DNA of 64,000 bases, taken from JBMOPD01 sp049323615. Lineage in GTDB: Bacteria; Bacillota; Desulfotomaculia; Desulfotomaculales; Desulfocucumaceae. The position numbers and the translations under genes were made by a program. The DNA lies in the NCBI GenBank assembly GCA_049323615.1, contig JBMOPD010000023.1, forward strand, positions 1 through 64,000, written 5' to 3'. Shown in pieces: positions 25,789-35,062 of this stretch. The notes beneath the pieces were generated by a model. It saw only the letters and a list, made by a program, of their open reading frames with translations, did no database searches and was not told the origin of the DNA. The first letter of the stretch is position 1. Every line of letters begins with the position of its first letter.

Positions 25789-27129
25789 TCATTCAGTCTC
25801 TACATTGCTGATGTTTTCCAGCCACTCCATGGTTTCCTGAAAACTGAACCCATGGCCCAGGTCCTGTTTCAAAAAAGTATTTATCGAATCATAGCAGTTT
25901 ATGGCTTCATCTATCCCGGGATTGGAGCCTTTCACATAGGCCCCGATATTGATCAGGTCCTCGGACTGCCTGTAGACTGCCATTTTTTCCTTTACGAACA
26001 TGGCCCTTTTGTAGTGCTCCCCGGATACTATGTCCGGCATCAGGCGGCTGACGCTTTCAAGGATATCTATGGCCGGGTAATGGGTCCTGGAGGCCAGTTC
26101 CCTTGATAACACGATATGCCCGTCCAGTATTCCCCTTACCGAGTCGGCGATGGGATCACTCATATCGTCGGCCTCCACCAGGACAGCATAAAATGCCGTA
26201 ATAGACCCGGCAGGCCCCATGCCCGACCTTTCCAGCAGCCGCGGCATAAGGGCGAAAACCGACGGGGTATACCCCCTGGTGGCCGGCGGTTCACCAACGG
26301 CCAGGCCCACCTCGCGCTGGGCCATGGCGAACCTGGTGATGGAATCCATCATTAACATCACGTCTTTGCCGCGGTCCCTGAAATACTCGGCAATGGCCAC
26401 CGCCACGAAGGCTCCCTTTAACCTTACCAGGGCCGGCTGGTCCGAGGTAGCCACAACCACCACAGATCTGGCCAGCCCTTCGGTCCCCAGGTCCTTTTCT
26501 ATGAATTCCCTTACCTCACGTCCCCTCTCGCCGATCAGGGCAATCACATTTACGTCGGCGCTGCCGTAGCGGGCAAGCATTCCCAAAAGGGTGCTTTTGC
26601 CCACCCCGCTGCCGGCAAATATGCCCAGGCGCTGACCCTTTCCGCAGGTGAAAAGCCCGTCTATGGCCTTCACCCCGGTGGCCAGCACCTCGGTAATCCG
26701 CTTGCGGGCCAGGGGATTGGGCGGGGAATTATCCACCGGAACCTCTTCCCCCGTGTCCCGGAACGGCTCCTCCCAGTCAATGGGCACTCCCAGCCCGTCC
26801 AGTATCCTGCCCAGAAGGTGATCACCCACCTTTACAGTGAGCGACTTTCCCCGGGGAACAACCCTGCAGCCGGGGTGGATCCCCCTCAGTTCGCCCAGGG
26901 GCATGATCAGGGTGGAACCGTCCCGGAATCCCACCACCTCGGACCTCACCGGGCAGGGCTCGCCGGGCACAATGATATCGCATACTTCCCCTATGCTGGT
27001 GGATATGCCCTTTGCCTCCACTGTCAGGCCGATTACCTTGGTCACCTGGCCTTCAGGGCACAACAGCTTTAACTGCCTCACCCGGCGCTTCCATTTTTCC
27101 ATATCCACCGCGATGGCTTCAGTGGTCAC
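25789..27129 (-). CDS. fliI: flagellar export ATPase FliI
   Basis: A hexameric ATPase, related to F1 beta, that energises and orders flagellar export. Its 446 residues contain Walker A GIFAGSGVGKST at about 165-176 and Walker B DVMLMMDSITRFA near 253-265. The family motif EPPATRGYTPSVFALMPRLLERSG follows. The GTG start at 27129 is nine bases after GGGGG and overlaps fliH by 11 bp. Confidence 0.97.
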   Translation of the reverse strand: MTTEAIAVDMEKWKRRVRQLKLLCPEGQVTKVIGLTVEAKGISTSIGEVCDIIVPGEPCPVRSEVVGFRDGSTLIMPLGELRGIHPGCRVVPRGKSLTVKVGDHLLGRILDGLGVPIDWEEPFRDTGEEVPVDNSPPNPLARKRITEVLATGVKAIDGLFTCGKGQRLGIFAGSGVGKSTLLGMLARYGSADVNVIALIGERGREVREFIEKDLGTEGLARSVVVVATSDQPALVRLKGAFVAVAIAEYFRDRGKDVMLMMDSITRFAMAQREVGLAVGEPPATRGYTPSVFALMPRLLERSGMGPAGSITAFYAVLVEADDMSDPIADSVRGILDGHIVLSRELASRTHYPAIDILESVSRLMPDIVSGEHYKRAMFVKEKMAVYRQSEDLINIGAYVKGSNPGIDEAINCYDSINTFLKQDLGHGFSFQETMEWLENISNVETE

Positions 27130-27889
27130 CGTTTATTTCCCCCAGGGCCTTTAAAAGGGTCTCCCACCGGGCATCCAGCCTGGCGTCCACACGCCCGTGC
27201 TCCGTTTCGGCCACACACCCGCCGGGGTTGATATCGGAATCCGTAATTATGTGCAGTTCTCCTTTCGGAGAAAGGTGTTTGATCAGCTCTTCGCGCCTTT
27301 CTTTAAACAGGCCGGCCTCGGCCGGGTTGACGTATAACACCACCTGGTCCCTGTCATGCAGCATACTTACAGCTTCCCGGGCAATATCAACAACAATCTG
27401 GGGGTGCAGGTCAAGCTTAACCGCCAAAACCTTTTCGGCTATCTCAATGGCCAGGCGGACAATATCGGACTCCACGGATTCCAGAGTCTGCCGGCGGATC
27501 TGCTCGGCCTGTCTTAACACCGACCGGGCCTGCTCCCGGATTGCCGTGGCGTCGGCCGCAGCCCTGGCCATGGCCTCCCTTTTCCCCTGTTCAAAGGCCT
27601 CCTCCCAGGTCTCCTGCTTAATCCTTCCGGCCTCTTCCAGGGCCTCCCTGGTTGCCTTTTCCCTTATTTCCAGGGCCGTTTCCCGGGCCTCGATAATAAT
27701 TGTCTGCGCCTTTTCCTCGGCTTCTGCGATAATCTGCGCCGCCGCCCGTTCCGGATCTACCTCCGGGGCTTCCCCGTCAACAGGCGCCAGCGGTTCTTCC
27801 TCCGCCTCTTCCTTTACGAAAAGGGGCCTCAGCTCAAGGACCTTGCAGTCGCCGTTTTTCTCCATTCCCTTCAGAATTTTAGAGGACAA
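27119..27889 (-). CDS. fliH: flagellar export stator FliH
   Basis: Regulator and tether of the FliI ATPase. A long helical region with frequent Ala, Glu and Arg (about 45-130) carries GxxxA-like spacing. The conserved C-terminal domain includes IEIAEKVLAVKLDLHPQIVVDIAREA and the GGCVAETEHGRVDARLD motif. The start is ambiguous. The TTG at 27889 (MSSKILKG) fits Firmicute FliH N-termini and has GGAG nine bases upstream; other in-frame starts lie up to 27925. It overlaps fliG. Confidence 0.9.
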   Translation of the reverse strand: MSSKILKGMEKNGDCKVLELRPLFVKEEAEEEPLAPVDGEAPEVDPERAAAQIIAEAEEKAQTIIIEARETALEIREKATREALEEAGRIKQETWEEAFEQGKREAMARAAADATAIREQARSVLRQAEQIRRQTLESVESDIVRLAIEIAEKVLAVKLDLHPQIVVDIAREAVSMLHDRDQVVLYVNPAEAGLFKERREELIKHLSPKGELHIITDSDINPGGCVAETEHGRVDARLDARWETLLKALGEINGDH

Positions 27890-28892
27890 TGGCATCTTCT
27901 CCACCCCGGGCGACGATAATTTCACCGGCCTCGTCCAGCCGCCTGATTACCTGGACAATCCTTTGCTGGGCTTCCTCAACATCCCTCAAGCGCACCGGGC
28001 CCATGAACTGTATTTCCTCCCTGAGCATATCGGCGGCCCGTTTTGACATATTCTTGTATATCCTGGCGGCTACCTCCTCATTGGAACCGCGCATGGCCTT
28101 GGCCAGGTCCTTCTGGTCCACTTCCCTGAGCACCCTCTGGATAGCCACGTCATGCAGCTTGATAATATCCTCGAACACAAACATCAGCTTGCGGATTTCG
28201 TCCGCAAGTTCCGGGTCGTTTGTCTCCAGTTCCTCCAGGATGGTCTTTTCAGTGGAGCGGTCCACCCTGTTCAGTATGTTGACCAGGGTCTTGATGCCCC
28301 CGGCGTGCTGTTCGTGGTGGGGAATAATCATTGACATCTTCTTCTCCAATACGCCTTCCACTTCTTTTATTACCTCCGGCGCAATGCGGTCAATGATGGC
28401 TACCCTTCTGGCCACATCGGCCTGCTGTTCGGGCGGCAGCGCCGCCAGTATCACCGAGGCCTGCTCCGGATGCAGGTAGGTAAGTATCAGGGCAACGGTC
28501 TGCGGGTGTTCATCCCTGATGAAGTTGAACAGGTGTTTGGCCTCTGTTTTCCTTAAGCTGCTGAAGGGTACATTCTGTATGTTGACGGCAACCTTCTCCA
28601 GTATTTCCACCGCCTTCTGCTGTCCCATGGCCTTTTCCAGGAGTTCCTTGGCGTAGTCAAAACCCCCCCGCATCAGATACTCCCTGGCCTGGCTCAGCTG
28701 CAGAAACTCCTCCAGCACATTCCTCTGGATCTCCCGGGGTATATTTTCAAACATGGATATTTCCCCGGATATCCTTTCTATCTCCTCATCGGAAAAGTTT
28801 TTTTTCAGCACCTTCGCAGAAAGGTCCGAACCCAGGGAAATCAAAAGAATGGCAGTTTTCTGAATACCGTTGAGCTTGGTCGGCATGGCCAT
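27879..28892 (-). CDS. fliG: flagellar motor switch protein FliG
   Basis: The C-ring protein that contacts the stator and generates torque. It has 337 residues, normal length. The N-terminal FliF-binding domain is followed by the middle domain with the EHPQ motif (RDEHPQTVALILTYL, about 125-139). The C-terminal domain includes the charged torque helix around DQKDLAKAMRGSNEEV. The ATG at 28892 follows GGAG by nine bases. It lies 6 bp after fliF. Confidence 0.97.
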   Translation of the reverse strand: MAMPTKLNGIQKTAILLISLGSDLSAKVLKKNFSDEEIERISGEISMFENIPREIQRNVLEEFLQLSQAREYLMRGGFDYAKELLEKAMGQQKAVEILEKVAVNIQNVPFSSLRKTEAKHLFNFIRDEHPQTVALILTYLHPEQASVILAALPPEQQADVARRVAIIDRIAPEVIKEVEGVLEKKMSMIIPHHEQHAGGIKTLVNILNRVDRSTEKTILEELETNDPELADEIRKLMFVFEDIIKLHDVAIQRVLREVDQKDLAKAMRGSNEEVAARIYKNMSKRAADMLREEIQFMGPVRLRDVEEAQQRIVQVIRRLDEAGEIIVARGGEDAIVL

Positions 28893-28898
28893 AGAGCC

Positions 28899-30455
28899 TT
28901 ACTCCTTCATCCACAGTTTCAGTATTTCGGCTACCTCGTCGGGACTGGCAACAGCCATATCCCGGATCTCGTCCTGCCTGGTGGCGATCTTGGGGATTTC
29001 CGGCCTTTCTTCCTCCGCGGCCTCCAGGAGGGCCTTCTTCCTGGCCTCCTCCTGCCGCCTTCTCAGTTCGGCCAGCCTTTCGGCCCTTCTGCGAAGCTGC
29101 CTGGATACGTATACCCACAACAGCAGCAGCACTATCAGCGAACCTGCCGCCAGCCCGGCTATGGTCAGCATCTGTTTGCGCTGTTCCTCCCTGGCCTTCT
29201 GCTTGGCCAGTTCCTCGCCAATCTCCTTTTTCTCGGTATCGTCAAAGGCAATGGGGTTGACTGCAATTTGGTCGCCCCGGTCACTATTAAAACCAATGGC
29301 CGTGGCCACCACTTTCTGAATCTGATCAACCTGGGCCTGAGAATAGTTGCCGTTTAACACCACGGAGGCCGAGAGCCGCTTGAGGCCTCCCGGAGCCTTA
29401 ACAACGGTCTCTTCCTTGACCGGCACCTGGTAATTGGTGGTGGTCTCCTGTTTTGAATAGGTTGACCCGCCGCCACCTCCACCCGCCGCCGGTATGCTCT
29501 GGCCGGGCAGGTCGGAGTCGGTGCCGGGCGCCCCGCCGGGGCTTCCCGGGCCCGTACCGGCTTCGGTGACGTTCTGTTCGCTCAATACCTGACCCCGGTC
29601 ATGGGTGGTGGCCCTGTACTGCTGCTGGTCAAAGTCAAGTTCCGCGGTCACCATGGCCACTGCCATGCCCGGCCCCAGGATCTGCCTGAGCATGGCCTGG
29701 ATTCTTGTTTCCAGTTCCTTTTCAAAGTTCCGCCTGACCTCATTGCGGTCAAGGGTGCCCCTGGTCAGCTGGGCCGACTTGTCACCCAGTTTCAGGCCGT
29801 CGGTCAGGGAATTGCCCTGCATGTCAATAATATGGATATTTTCTGGCTTCAGCCCCTCAACGCTGCCGGCTACCAGTTCCACCATTCCCAGCACGTTTTC
29901 ATTCGTGATCTTGGCCGTGGGCTTCAGCTTCAAGGCAATGGAGGCCGAAGGCTCGGACTGGTCGTTGAGAAAAAGGCTCTTTTTGGGCAGCACAAGGTGA
30001 ACCCGGGCCTGCTCCACGGCGTCCACCTGCACTATGGTCCTGCGCAGCTCCTCCTGCAGGGCCCTCTGGTATCCGACCTGCTGCTCGAATTCGGTAACCC
30101 CGAATTTTTTCTGATCAAACAGTTCAAAACCGACCCCGCTGCTGTATAAAGCTCCGCTGCTGGCCAGTTTTATGCGCGTTTCGTAGACCTGTTTTTCCGG
30201 TACCTCGATTGTCTTTCCCTGATTGGTAACCTTGTAGGGTATTTTCTCCTTCTTCAGTTCCTCGCTGATTTTACCTGCGTCCTTCGGGTCCAGGCCGGTA
30301 AACAGCGGGGCGTAAGGCGTGCTGAAAAGAATCTGACCAAGAATTACAAGAGTCACCAGTACCCCTGTGGCTGCCAAAATGGCTATCGTTTTCTGAATCT
30401 GATTCAATGCCCGCCATCTTTCACCGAACCTGGCCAGCAATTCTTTAAAATTCAC
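28899..30455 (-). CDS. fliF: flagellar MS-ring protein FliF
   Basis: Forms the membrane MS ring on which the flagellum is built. Its 518 residues have an N-terminal membrane helix (TIAILAATGVLVTLVILGQI, about 24-43) and the YscJ-like domain with FSTPYAPLFTGLDPKDAG. A second membrane helix lies at about 430-450. The C-terminal FliG-binding tail is PDEVAEILKLWMKE. A glycine-rich loop (about 325-335) lies in the periplasm-facing part. Confidence 0.96.
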   Translation of the reverse strand: MNFKELLARFGERWRALNQIQKTIAILAATGVLVTLVILGQILFSTPYAPLFTGLDPKDAGKISEELKKEKIPYKVTNQGKTIEVPEKQVYETRIKLASSGALYSSGVGFELFDQKKFGVTEFEQQVGYQRALQEELRRTIVQVDAVEQARVHLVLPKKSLFLNDQSEPSASIALKLKPTAKITNENVLGMVELVAGSVEGLKPENIHIIDMQGNSLTDGLKLGDKSAQLTRGTLDRNEVRRNFEKELETRIQAMLRQILGPGMAVAMVTAELDFDQQQYRATTHDRGQVLSEQNVTEAGTGPGSPGGAPGTDSDLPGQSIPAAGGGGGGSTYSKQETTTNYQVPVKEETVVKAPGGLKRLSASVVLNGNYSQAQVDQIQKVVATAIGFNSDRGDQIAVNPIAFDDTEKKEIGEELAKQKAREEQRKQMLTIAGLAAGSLIVLLLLWVYVSRQLRRRAERLAELRRRQEEARKKALLEAAEEERPEIPKIATRQDEIRDMAVASPDEVAEILKLWMKE

Positions 30456-30553
30456 CTAACCACACTCCTCAAGGGAGTTATGAGACTCCAAACGGAGCTT
30501 TGTTTGCAGTCGTACGACCGGTATAAATGGGCGATCATCTATCACAGCCCGTA

Positions 30554-30856
30554 CTAAACCTGCATGCGGGATATCTCCTGATAAGCCTCAACAATCTTGT
30601 TCCTGACCTCCACCGCCAGCTGCATCATCAGCCTGGCCTCCTCCATGGCGATGGTCACCTGGTGTATATCCTGGATCTCTCCGGTAAGGAATTTTTTAGC
30701 CGCATCGTCCGCCTTCAACTGCGCCCTGTTGACCTCATCCAGGGCCTTGCTGAGCACCTCCCCGAAGGACTTCCCTCCGTCCGGGCCTTTGCTCCGGCTG
30801 TCCGCCGCACCCTGAACGACTTGCGGCAGAACCATCGGCAGCGGCGCTACAATCAT
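30554..30856 (-). CDS. fliE: flagellar MS ring-rod junction protein FliE
   Basis: Connects the MS ring to the rod. From the ATG at 30856 (seven bases after GGAGG) it has 100 residues. The family segments SFGEVLSKALDEVNRAQLKAD and MQLAVEVRNKIVEAYQEISRMQV are intact. An ATG one codon upstream or one further back at 30871 is less well spaced. It lies 98 bp upstream of fliF. Confidence 0.94.
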   Translation of the reverse strand: MIVAPLPMVLPQVVQGAADSRSKGPDGGKSFGEVLSKALDEVNRAQLKADDAAKKFLTGEIQDIHQVTIAMEEARLMMQLAVEVRNKIVEAYQEISRMQV

Positions 30857-30964
30857 CATCAAACCTCCCATGCCAAAGAATTCAGGAGCAAGGATTCAGA
30901 ATCAAGAAAAAATATAAAATCTACTCTTCTGAAGACCCCCGGCTCTTGCATTCACTTGTTGTCT

Positions 30965-30999
30965 GTTCTGAATTCTGGATTCTGAATTCTGAATTCTGC
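30965..30999. repeat. heptamer tandem array (ATTCTGG family)
   Basis: Five 7-bp units (GTTCTGA, ATTCTGG, ATTCTGA, ATTCTGA, ATTCTGC) start 4 bp after the flgC stop codon (minus strand). A degenerate set with the same period (30880-30907) lies next to the fliE start. Confidence 0.75.
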
Positions 31000-31003
31000 C
31001 TAT

Positions 31004-31447
31004 TTACCCCCGCCCTATTTCCAACGCCTTCAACGCCATGCCTTTAGCGGAATTAAAAGCGGTTACGCTGGCTTCGTAAGCCCTGGTGGCGGCAATCATG
31101 TTGACCATCTCGTTGGCCACATTGATATTGGGGTAGGCCACATAACCATTGGCATCGGCCTGGGGGTGATTGGGCTCATAGACCAGCCTGGGGTCGGCGG
31201 GGTCCTCCAGCACCCTTGGCACGTGAACCCCCATGCGCTTGTACCTTTCCTTGCCCGGTACCGAGTCAACGGTGCTCTGCAGCAGTTCCGAAAAAACGGG
31301 CAGCTGCCTTCTGTAGGGCTGCATGTTCGGATCCCCGGGCCTTCCGGCAGTGTTCAGGTTGACAATGTTGTTTGTAATTAAATCCAGCCACAGCCTGTTG
31401 GCAGTCATTCCCGAAGCGCTGATGGCAAATGAGTCAAACAGCGGCAT
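31004..31447 (-). CDS. flgC: flagellar rod protein FlgC
   Basis: A proximal rod protein of 147 residues. It starts MPLFDSFAISASGMTANRLWLDLITNNIVNLNTAG, the rod signature (split here by description: AISASGM then NNIVNLNTAG). It ends with the helix VNMIAATRAYEASVTAFNSAK. It follows flgB by 2 bp and is second in the operon. Confidence 0.96.
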   Translation of the reverse strand: MPLFDSFAISASGMTANRLWLDLITNNIVNLNTAGRPGDPNMQPYRRQLPVFSELLQSTVDSVPGKERYKRMGVHVPRVLEDPADPRLVYEPNHPQADANGYVAYPNINVANEMVNMIAATRAYEASVTAFNSAKGMALKALEIGRG

Positions 31448-31449
31448 AA

Positions 31450-31860
31450 CTACCTACCTCCCCGGATGACGTAACCCAGCAGGCCCATCCTGCTGGACAG
31501 CGATGTGGCGGCAAAATCATAAAGAATGGTGTTGGCCGCCAGGTTCACCATTTCCTGATCAACATCCACGTTGTTCTGGCTGTACCTCATGGTTGTATTC
31601 GTTTCCTGCACCACCCTGGGGGTTACCTGCCTTATATCCAGGGCCCCGCCCATATGCCTGGGATGCGAGGTGACCAGGGCCGGAGCCTTTTCATCAAGGG
31701 CCCGCCTCAACTCTTCCCCGAAGGAGACATGGGATTTTTTAAACCCCGGGGTGTTCACGTTGGCCACATTGTGGGCAATAACCCTTTGCGTCAGCGCGGC
31801 CGAGTCCATCTGCCTGGTCAGCGCGATTAAAACGGGACTGTCAAAAAGGTTCAACAACAT
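31450..31860 (-). CDS. flgB: flagellar rod protein FlgB
   Basis: A proximal rod protein and the first gene of the fla/che operon. From the ATG at 31860 it has 136 residues. The rod motif RVIAHNVANVNTPGFKKSHV is at about 22-41 and the C-terminal helix NNVDVDQEMVNLAANTILYD is intact. AGGAGGG lies directly against this ATG, so one of the next two TTG codons (31857, 31854) may be the real start. A GTG-like upstream extension to 31908 is unlikely. Confidence 0.93.
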   Translation of the reverse strand: MLLNLFDSPVLIALTRQMDSAALTQRVIAHNVANVNTPGFKKSHVSFGEELRRALDEKAPALVTSHPRHMGGALDIRQVTPRVVQETNTTMRYSQNNVDVDQEMVNLAANTILYDFAATSLSSRMGLLGYVIRGGR

Positions 31861-32275
31861 CCCTCCTGTTTTCTGCTTAGAATTAAATAATATTAGTACT
31901 TTTACCAAGGTTTACTAAATCACTTCAGGCTATTAATTCAACAATTTTATCTTTATTCCTTCTAAAAAACACCAGATTTCTACGATTTTTTTATGGCTAA
32001 CAATATATCTGACAATCATCCGGGAACAAAAATGTATTTTCATATCTTGGATGTTGCAGGAACTACGACATCATTCGCAAAATATACTCAGCATGAATAT
32101 AATGGAATATATGACAGTTATCCACTCAGGATCCGGCTCATTATGTCGATATAATAAATAGTTATGATTATATGGTTTTGTGGGACTAGTGAACAACCTA
32201 TGCTTTTAGCAAACACCTCTTTAATAATTTGGTAGTATGTTTGGTAAATTAACTTAATTTTAACTGGAGAAGAGA
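31861..32275. promoter_or_regulatory. AT-rich gap before the fla/che operon and rmlA
   Basis: A 415-bp divergent region much richer in A and T than the flagellar genes. For flgB the only candidate seen is a weak TTAGTA (31913-31918) / TAATAT (31890-31895) pair with 17-bp spacing on the minus strand; no sigma-28 site was found there. For rmlA only the ribosome site GGAG (six bases before the ATG) is clear. The middle holds a decayed coding fragment, listed separately. Confidence 0.4.
31993..32189 (+). pseudogene. frameshifted coding remnant
   Basis: From the ATG at 31993 one frame encodes a protein-like stretch containing MYFHILDVAGTTTSFAKY, reminiscent of the N-terminus of GT-B glycosyltransferases. 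Near 32128 another frame takes over and reads DPAHYVDIINSYDYMVLWD, then stops at 32187-32189. Joined, they look like the first 60-70 residues of one gene broken by a frameshift and lacking its remainder. There is no clear ribosome site. The glycosyltransferase link is a guess from the sequence pattern. Confidence 0.35.
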
Positions 32276-33004
32276 ATGAAGGGTGTTATTCTTGCTGGGG
32301 GTAAAGGCACCCGGCTGGAGCCGCTAACCGAGATAACTAACAAGCACTTGCTCCCCGTGGGCAGGGAGCCTATGATCTGGCACCCGGTCAAGCAACTGGC
32401 AAGCGCCGGGATTACAGACATATTGGTGATTACCTCAACCCAGCATATGGGTGATGTGGTCAACTCACTTGGTTCGGGGAAGCGGTTCGGCTGTGAATTC
32501 ACCTATAAAGTGCAGGAAGAGGCCGGGGGGATCGCCCACGCCCTGGCGCTGGCGGAGCGGTTCGCCAACGGGGAAAAGATAGCGGTGCTGCTGGGGGATA
32601 ACATTTTCCAATATTCACTGGCGCCCCACGTACAGGCCTTCAGGGAGCAAGGGGAAGGCGCCCGGGTTTTGCTGAAGGAGGTCGGGGACCCCGAACGCTA
32701 CGGCGTAGCTGCCCTGGATGAGAGGCAGGTCATCGAGATTGAAGAAAAGCCCCAGCGGCCAAAAAGCTGTTATGCCGTGGTGGGCTGCTACATGTATGAC
32801 CACCAGGTATTCGATCTGATCAGGCAAGTAAAACCGTCGGAACGCGGTGAAATGGAAATTACGGCTGTCAATAACCTGTACATAAAAAAGGGACAGCTAC
32901 AGTACAGCTTTGTCCGCGGCAGTTGGATGGACGCCGGGACTTTCGAGTCCTGGTTCGAAGCCAACCGGATTCTATTGGAGACTAATAACAGGGTGATGGA
33001 ATGA
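32276..33004 (+). CDS. rmlA: glucose-1-phosphate nucleotidyltransferase (short RmlA/SpsI type)
   Basis: Predicted to make dTDP-glucose from dTTP and glucose-1-phosphate. The nucleotide-binding signature VILAGGKGTRLEPLT starts at residue 3, followed by NKHLLPVGREPM. The GDNIF metal-site motif is near residue 105. At 242 residues it is the short form, like B. subtilis SpsI, lacking the C-terminal part of enteric RmlA (about 290). The start has GGAG six bases upstream. Its stop overlaps the rmlB start by 4 bp (ATGA). Confidence 0.9.
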   Translation: MKGVILAGGKGTRLEPLTEITNKHLLPVGREPMIWHPVKQLASAGITDILVITSTQHMGDVVNSLGSGKRFGCEFTYKVQEEAGGIAHALALAERFANGEKIAVLLGDNIFQYSLAPHVQAFREQGEGARVLLKEVGDPERYGVAALDERQVIEIEEKPQRPKSCYAVVGCYMYDHQVFDLIRQVKPSERGEMEITAVNNLYIKKGQLQYSFVRGSWMDAGTFESWFEANRILLETNNRVME

Positions 33005-34035
33005 AAAACTTTCTTATAACCGGTGGAGCGGGGTTCATTGGCAGCAATTTCGCCCGGATGCTGTACAACAAACTCCCGGAGGCCGGCATAGTTGTCCTGG
33101 ACAAGCTTACCTACGCCGGCAATCTTGCCAACCTGGAGGGCCTGTTGGGCTCCCCCAGGGTAACCTTTGTTAAAGGCGATATATGTGACACTAAATTAGT
33201 AACCAAATTACTGGTCAAACACGGCATTTCACACCTGGTCAACTTTGCCGCCGAAAGCCATGTGGACCGCTCTATTTTGGGGCCGCGAGCCTTTATCAAA
33301 ACGAACATTGAAGGCGTTTTTTCCCTTCTGCAGGCGGCCCGGACGGTCTGGGGAGCCAGTAAGGACGTACGGTTCCTCCATGTTTCCACCGATGAGGTCT
33401 ACGGGTCTTTGGGGGCCGGCGACCCGCCCTTCAGCGAGGAATCGCCTTACCGCCCCAACAGTCCGTACTCGGCCTCCAAGGCCTCAGCGGACCATTTGGT
33501 CCGGGCCTGGCACCAGACATACGGGTTGCCGGCAATTATCACCAACTGCTCAAACAACTACGGCCCCCGGCAGTTCCCGGAAAAATTGATTCCCCTGGTT
33601 TTATTAAATGCCCTGGACGGCCGGGAACTTCCTGTATTCGGGGATGGAAAGCAGATCCGGGACTGGATTCATGTCCAGGACCACTGCGAAGCCCTGCTGG
33701 CGGTGCTGGAGCGCGGTAAGGCGGGCCAGGCCTACAACATTGGAGGAAATAACGAGTTAACCAACCTGGAAGTGGTCCAGATGATTTGCGACCAGGTGGA
33801 CCGGGTGACCGGAAACCCCCCGGGCACTTCCCGTAAATTAATCAGGCACGTGGCCGATCGTCCGGGCCACGACCGACGCTATGCCGTAGATAGTAGTAAA
33901 TTGCAAGGAGAGCTGGGGTGGCGCCCCCGTTACCGTCTGGACACCTTCCTGCCGGAACTGATTCAGTGGTATATGGATCATAAAGACTGGGTAGACGCCG
34001 TCCGAACTTATGAGGATTCACGCCCCGCTTTGTAG
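33001..34035 (+). CDS. rmlB: dTDP-glucose 4,6-dehydratase
   Basis: Converts dTDP-glucose to dTDP-4-keto-6-deoxyglucose. Its 344 residues are of normal length. It is an extended SDR enzyme with TGGAGFIGSNF at 8-18, the STDEVYG motif near 128-134 and the active-site YSASKASAD near 157-165. The motif NNYGPRQFPEKLIP is also typical. No rmlC or rmlD follows, so the product is more likely used by the RffA-type aminotransferase encoded at 43370 than for rhamnose. Confidence 0.96.
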   Translation: MKNFLITGGAGFIGSNFARMLYNKLPEAGIVVLDKLTYAGNLANLEGLLGSPRVTFVKGDICDTKLVTKLLVKHGISHLVNFAAESHVDRSILGPRAFIKTNIEGVFSLLQAARTVWGASKDVRFLHVSTDEVYGSLGAGDPPFSEESPYRPNSPYSASKASADHLVRAWHQTYGLPAIITNCSNNYGPRQFPEKLIPLVLLNALDGRELPVFGDGKQIRDWIHVQDHCEALLAVLERGKAGQAYNIGGNNELTNLEVVQMICDQVDRVTGNPPGTSRKLIRHVADRPGHDRRYAVDSSKLQGELGWRPRYRLDTFLPELIQWYMDHKDWVDAVRTYEDSRPAL

Positions 34036-34065
34036 TATCCAGAACAGCTAAACACAACTTCATTT

Positions 34066-34989
34066 CTATTCCTCAAGAACTGCATACCCAAAGCCAGTTT
34101 TTCCGTACGCGTTGCCATTATAGATCATGAACAGTTGTCCCTTGTGGCGAAAGACGTGCGGATAGCAGATCATCTCACTATCCCATCCCTCTGCAGAGAC
34201 GTCAATGCCAACCAGGTGGTCCATACGAACCCAGGACTCGCCGTCACCGGACTCTGCGTAACCAATCCGGTAAGTTGCGGCTTTTTCCGATGCCCGGTAG
34301 CAATACCACATCCGATACACACCATTTTCAATGAGTACGGACGGCCTTGAAATGGCATATTCAAGGTCATTCTTGTAATCGATGCAAACCTTTCCTTCGC
34401 GAACCCAGTTAATCCCATCCCCGGACCAGGCATAGCGGACATGAAAAAAATGTTTCGGGCCGCCCGGGGTGGACTCCCACCTGGATCCGGATACGTACCA
34501 CATTTTCCAGATGCCATTATCCCGTACAACAAAGGGAGTCGCCAATAAATATGCATCCGTCGGGGTTCGATCCAAAAGAGGTCCCTCGGATAGTTTTGTG
34601 AAATTCTCTCCCCCGCCATCGCTGATCGCAAGTCCTATAGCAAGTCTGAAGGGAACCGTTACTCCAAGGTTGAACCCGTGGTAGTACAAGAATAGTCTGT
34701 TTCCATTTTGAACAACGCAATCACCAACCACGCCGCTCTCGTCAAAGGACCCCAAGGGTCCGGGGGATACAGCCGGAGTTTCAGGTCTGTTGATTACTTT
34801 CCACGTTTCGGAAGAAGCGTCCACGTCAACCCACATCGTGTAAGACCGGTTTTTTGAATCCCGGGTGGAGAAAAAGACCCTGTAGATATCATTACCTAAA
34901 GGGAATGCATATGGCGCGGTAGCGTGAGTAACGGACCACTCACGGTATTGATCGGTGGCATAAAGAAGCCCCTTTTTAATCCACCTCAT
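34066..34989 (-). CDS. beta-propeller glycosidase-like protein (GH43/GH32-like)
   Basis: A 307-residue protein with repeating blades of the five-bladed propeller type found in GH43/GH32 and related families (for example IWKMWYVSGSRWES, VYRMWYCYRAS, and the Asp/Glu-rich SDGGGENF turns). There is no signal peptide, so it is probably cytoplasmic. Blades with W-Y pairs recur about every 60 residues. Whether it hydrolyses or only binds a sugar cannot be told. It ends the minus-strand arm of the sugar island; GGAGG lies seven bases before the ATG. Homologues sit in other glycan clusters as 'glycosylase' entries. Confidence 0.65.
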   Translation of the reverse strand: MRWIKKGLLYATDQYREWSVTHATAPYAFPLGNDIYRVFFSTRDSKNRSYTMWVDVDASSETWKVINRPETPAVSPGPLGSFDESGVVGDCVVQNGNRLFLYYHGFNLGVTVPFRLAIGLAISDGGGENFTKLSEGPLLDRTPTDAYLLATPFVVRDNGIWKMWYVSGSRWESTPGGPKHFFHVRYAWSGDGINWVREGKVCIDYKNDLEYAISRPSVLIENGVYRMWYCYRASEKAATYRIGYAESGDGESWVRMDHLVGIDVSAEGWDSEMICYPHVFRHKGQLFMIYNGNAYGKTGFGYAVLEE

Positions 34990-35062
34990 TCATATCCCTC
35001 CCTGATCAAGACGCCGTTCGGATTCCGACTCCCTTAAACTCTATCCGCCTTCTCTTGACCCG

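Noticed and set aside
31861..31918. SigD promoter for flgB
   Set aside because: A TAAA is present, but no CGA-containing -10 stands 15 bp away; only a weak SigA-like pair was found.
32276..34035. dTDP-rhamnose pathway
   Set aside because: rmlA and rmlB are present but rmlC and rmlD are not in the window, while an RffA-type aminotransferase is; a 4-amino sugar fits better.
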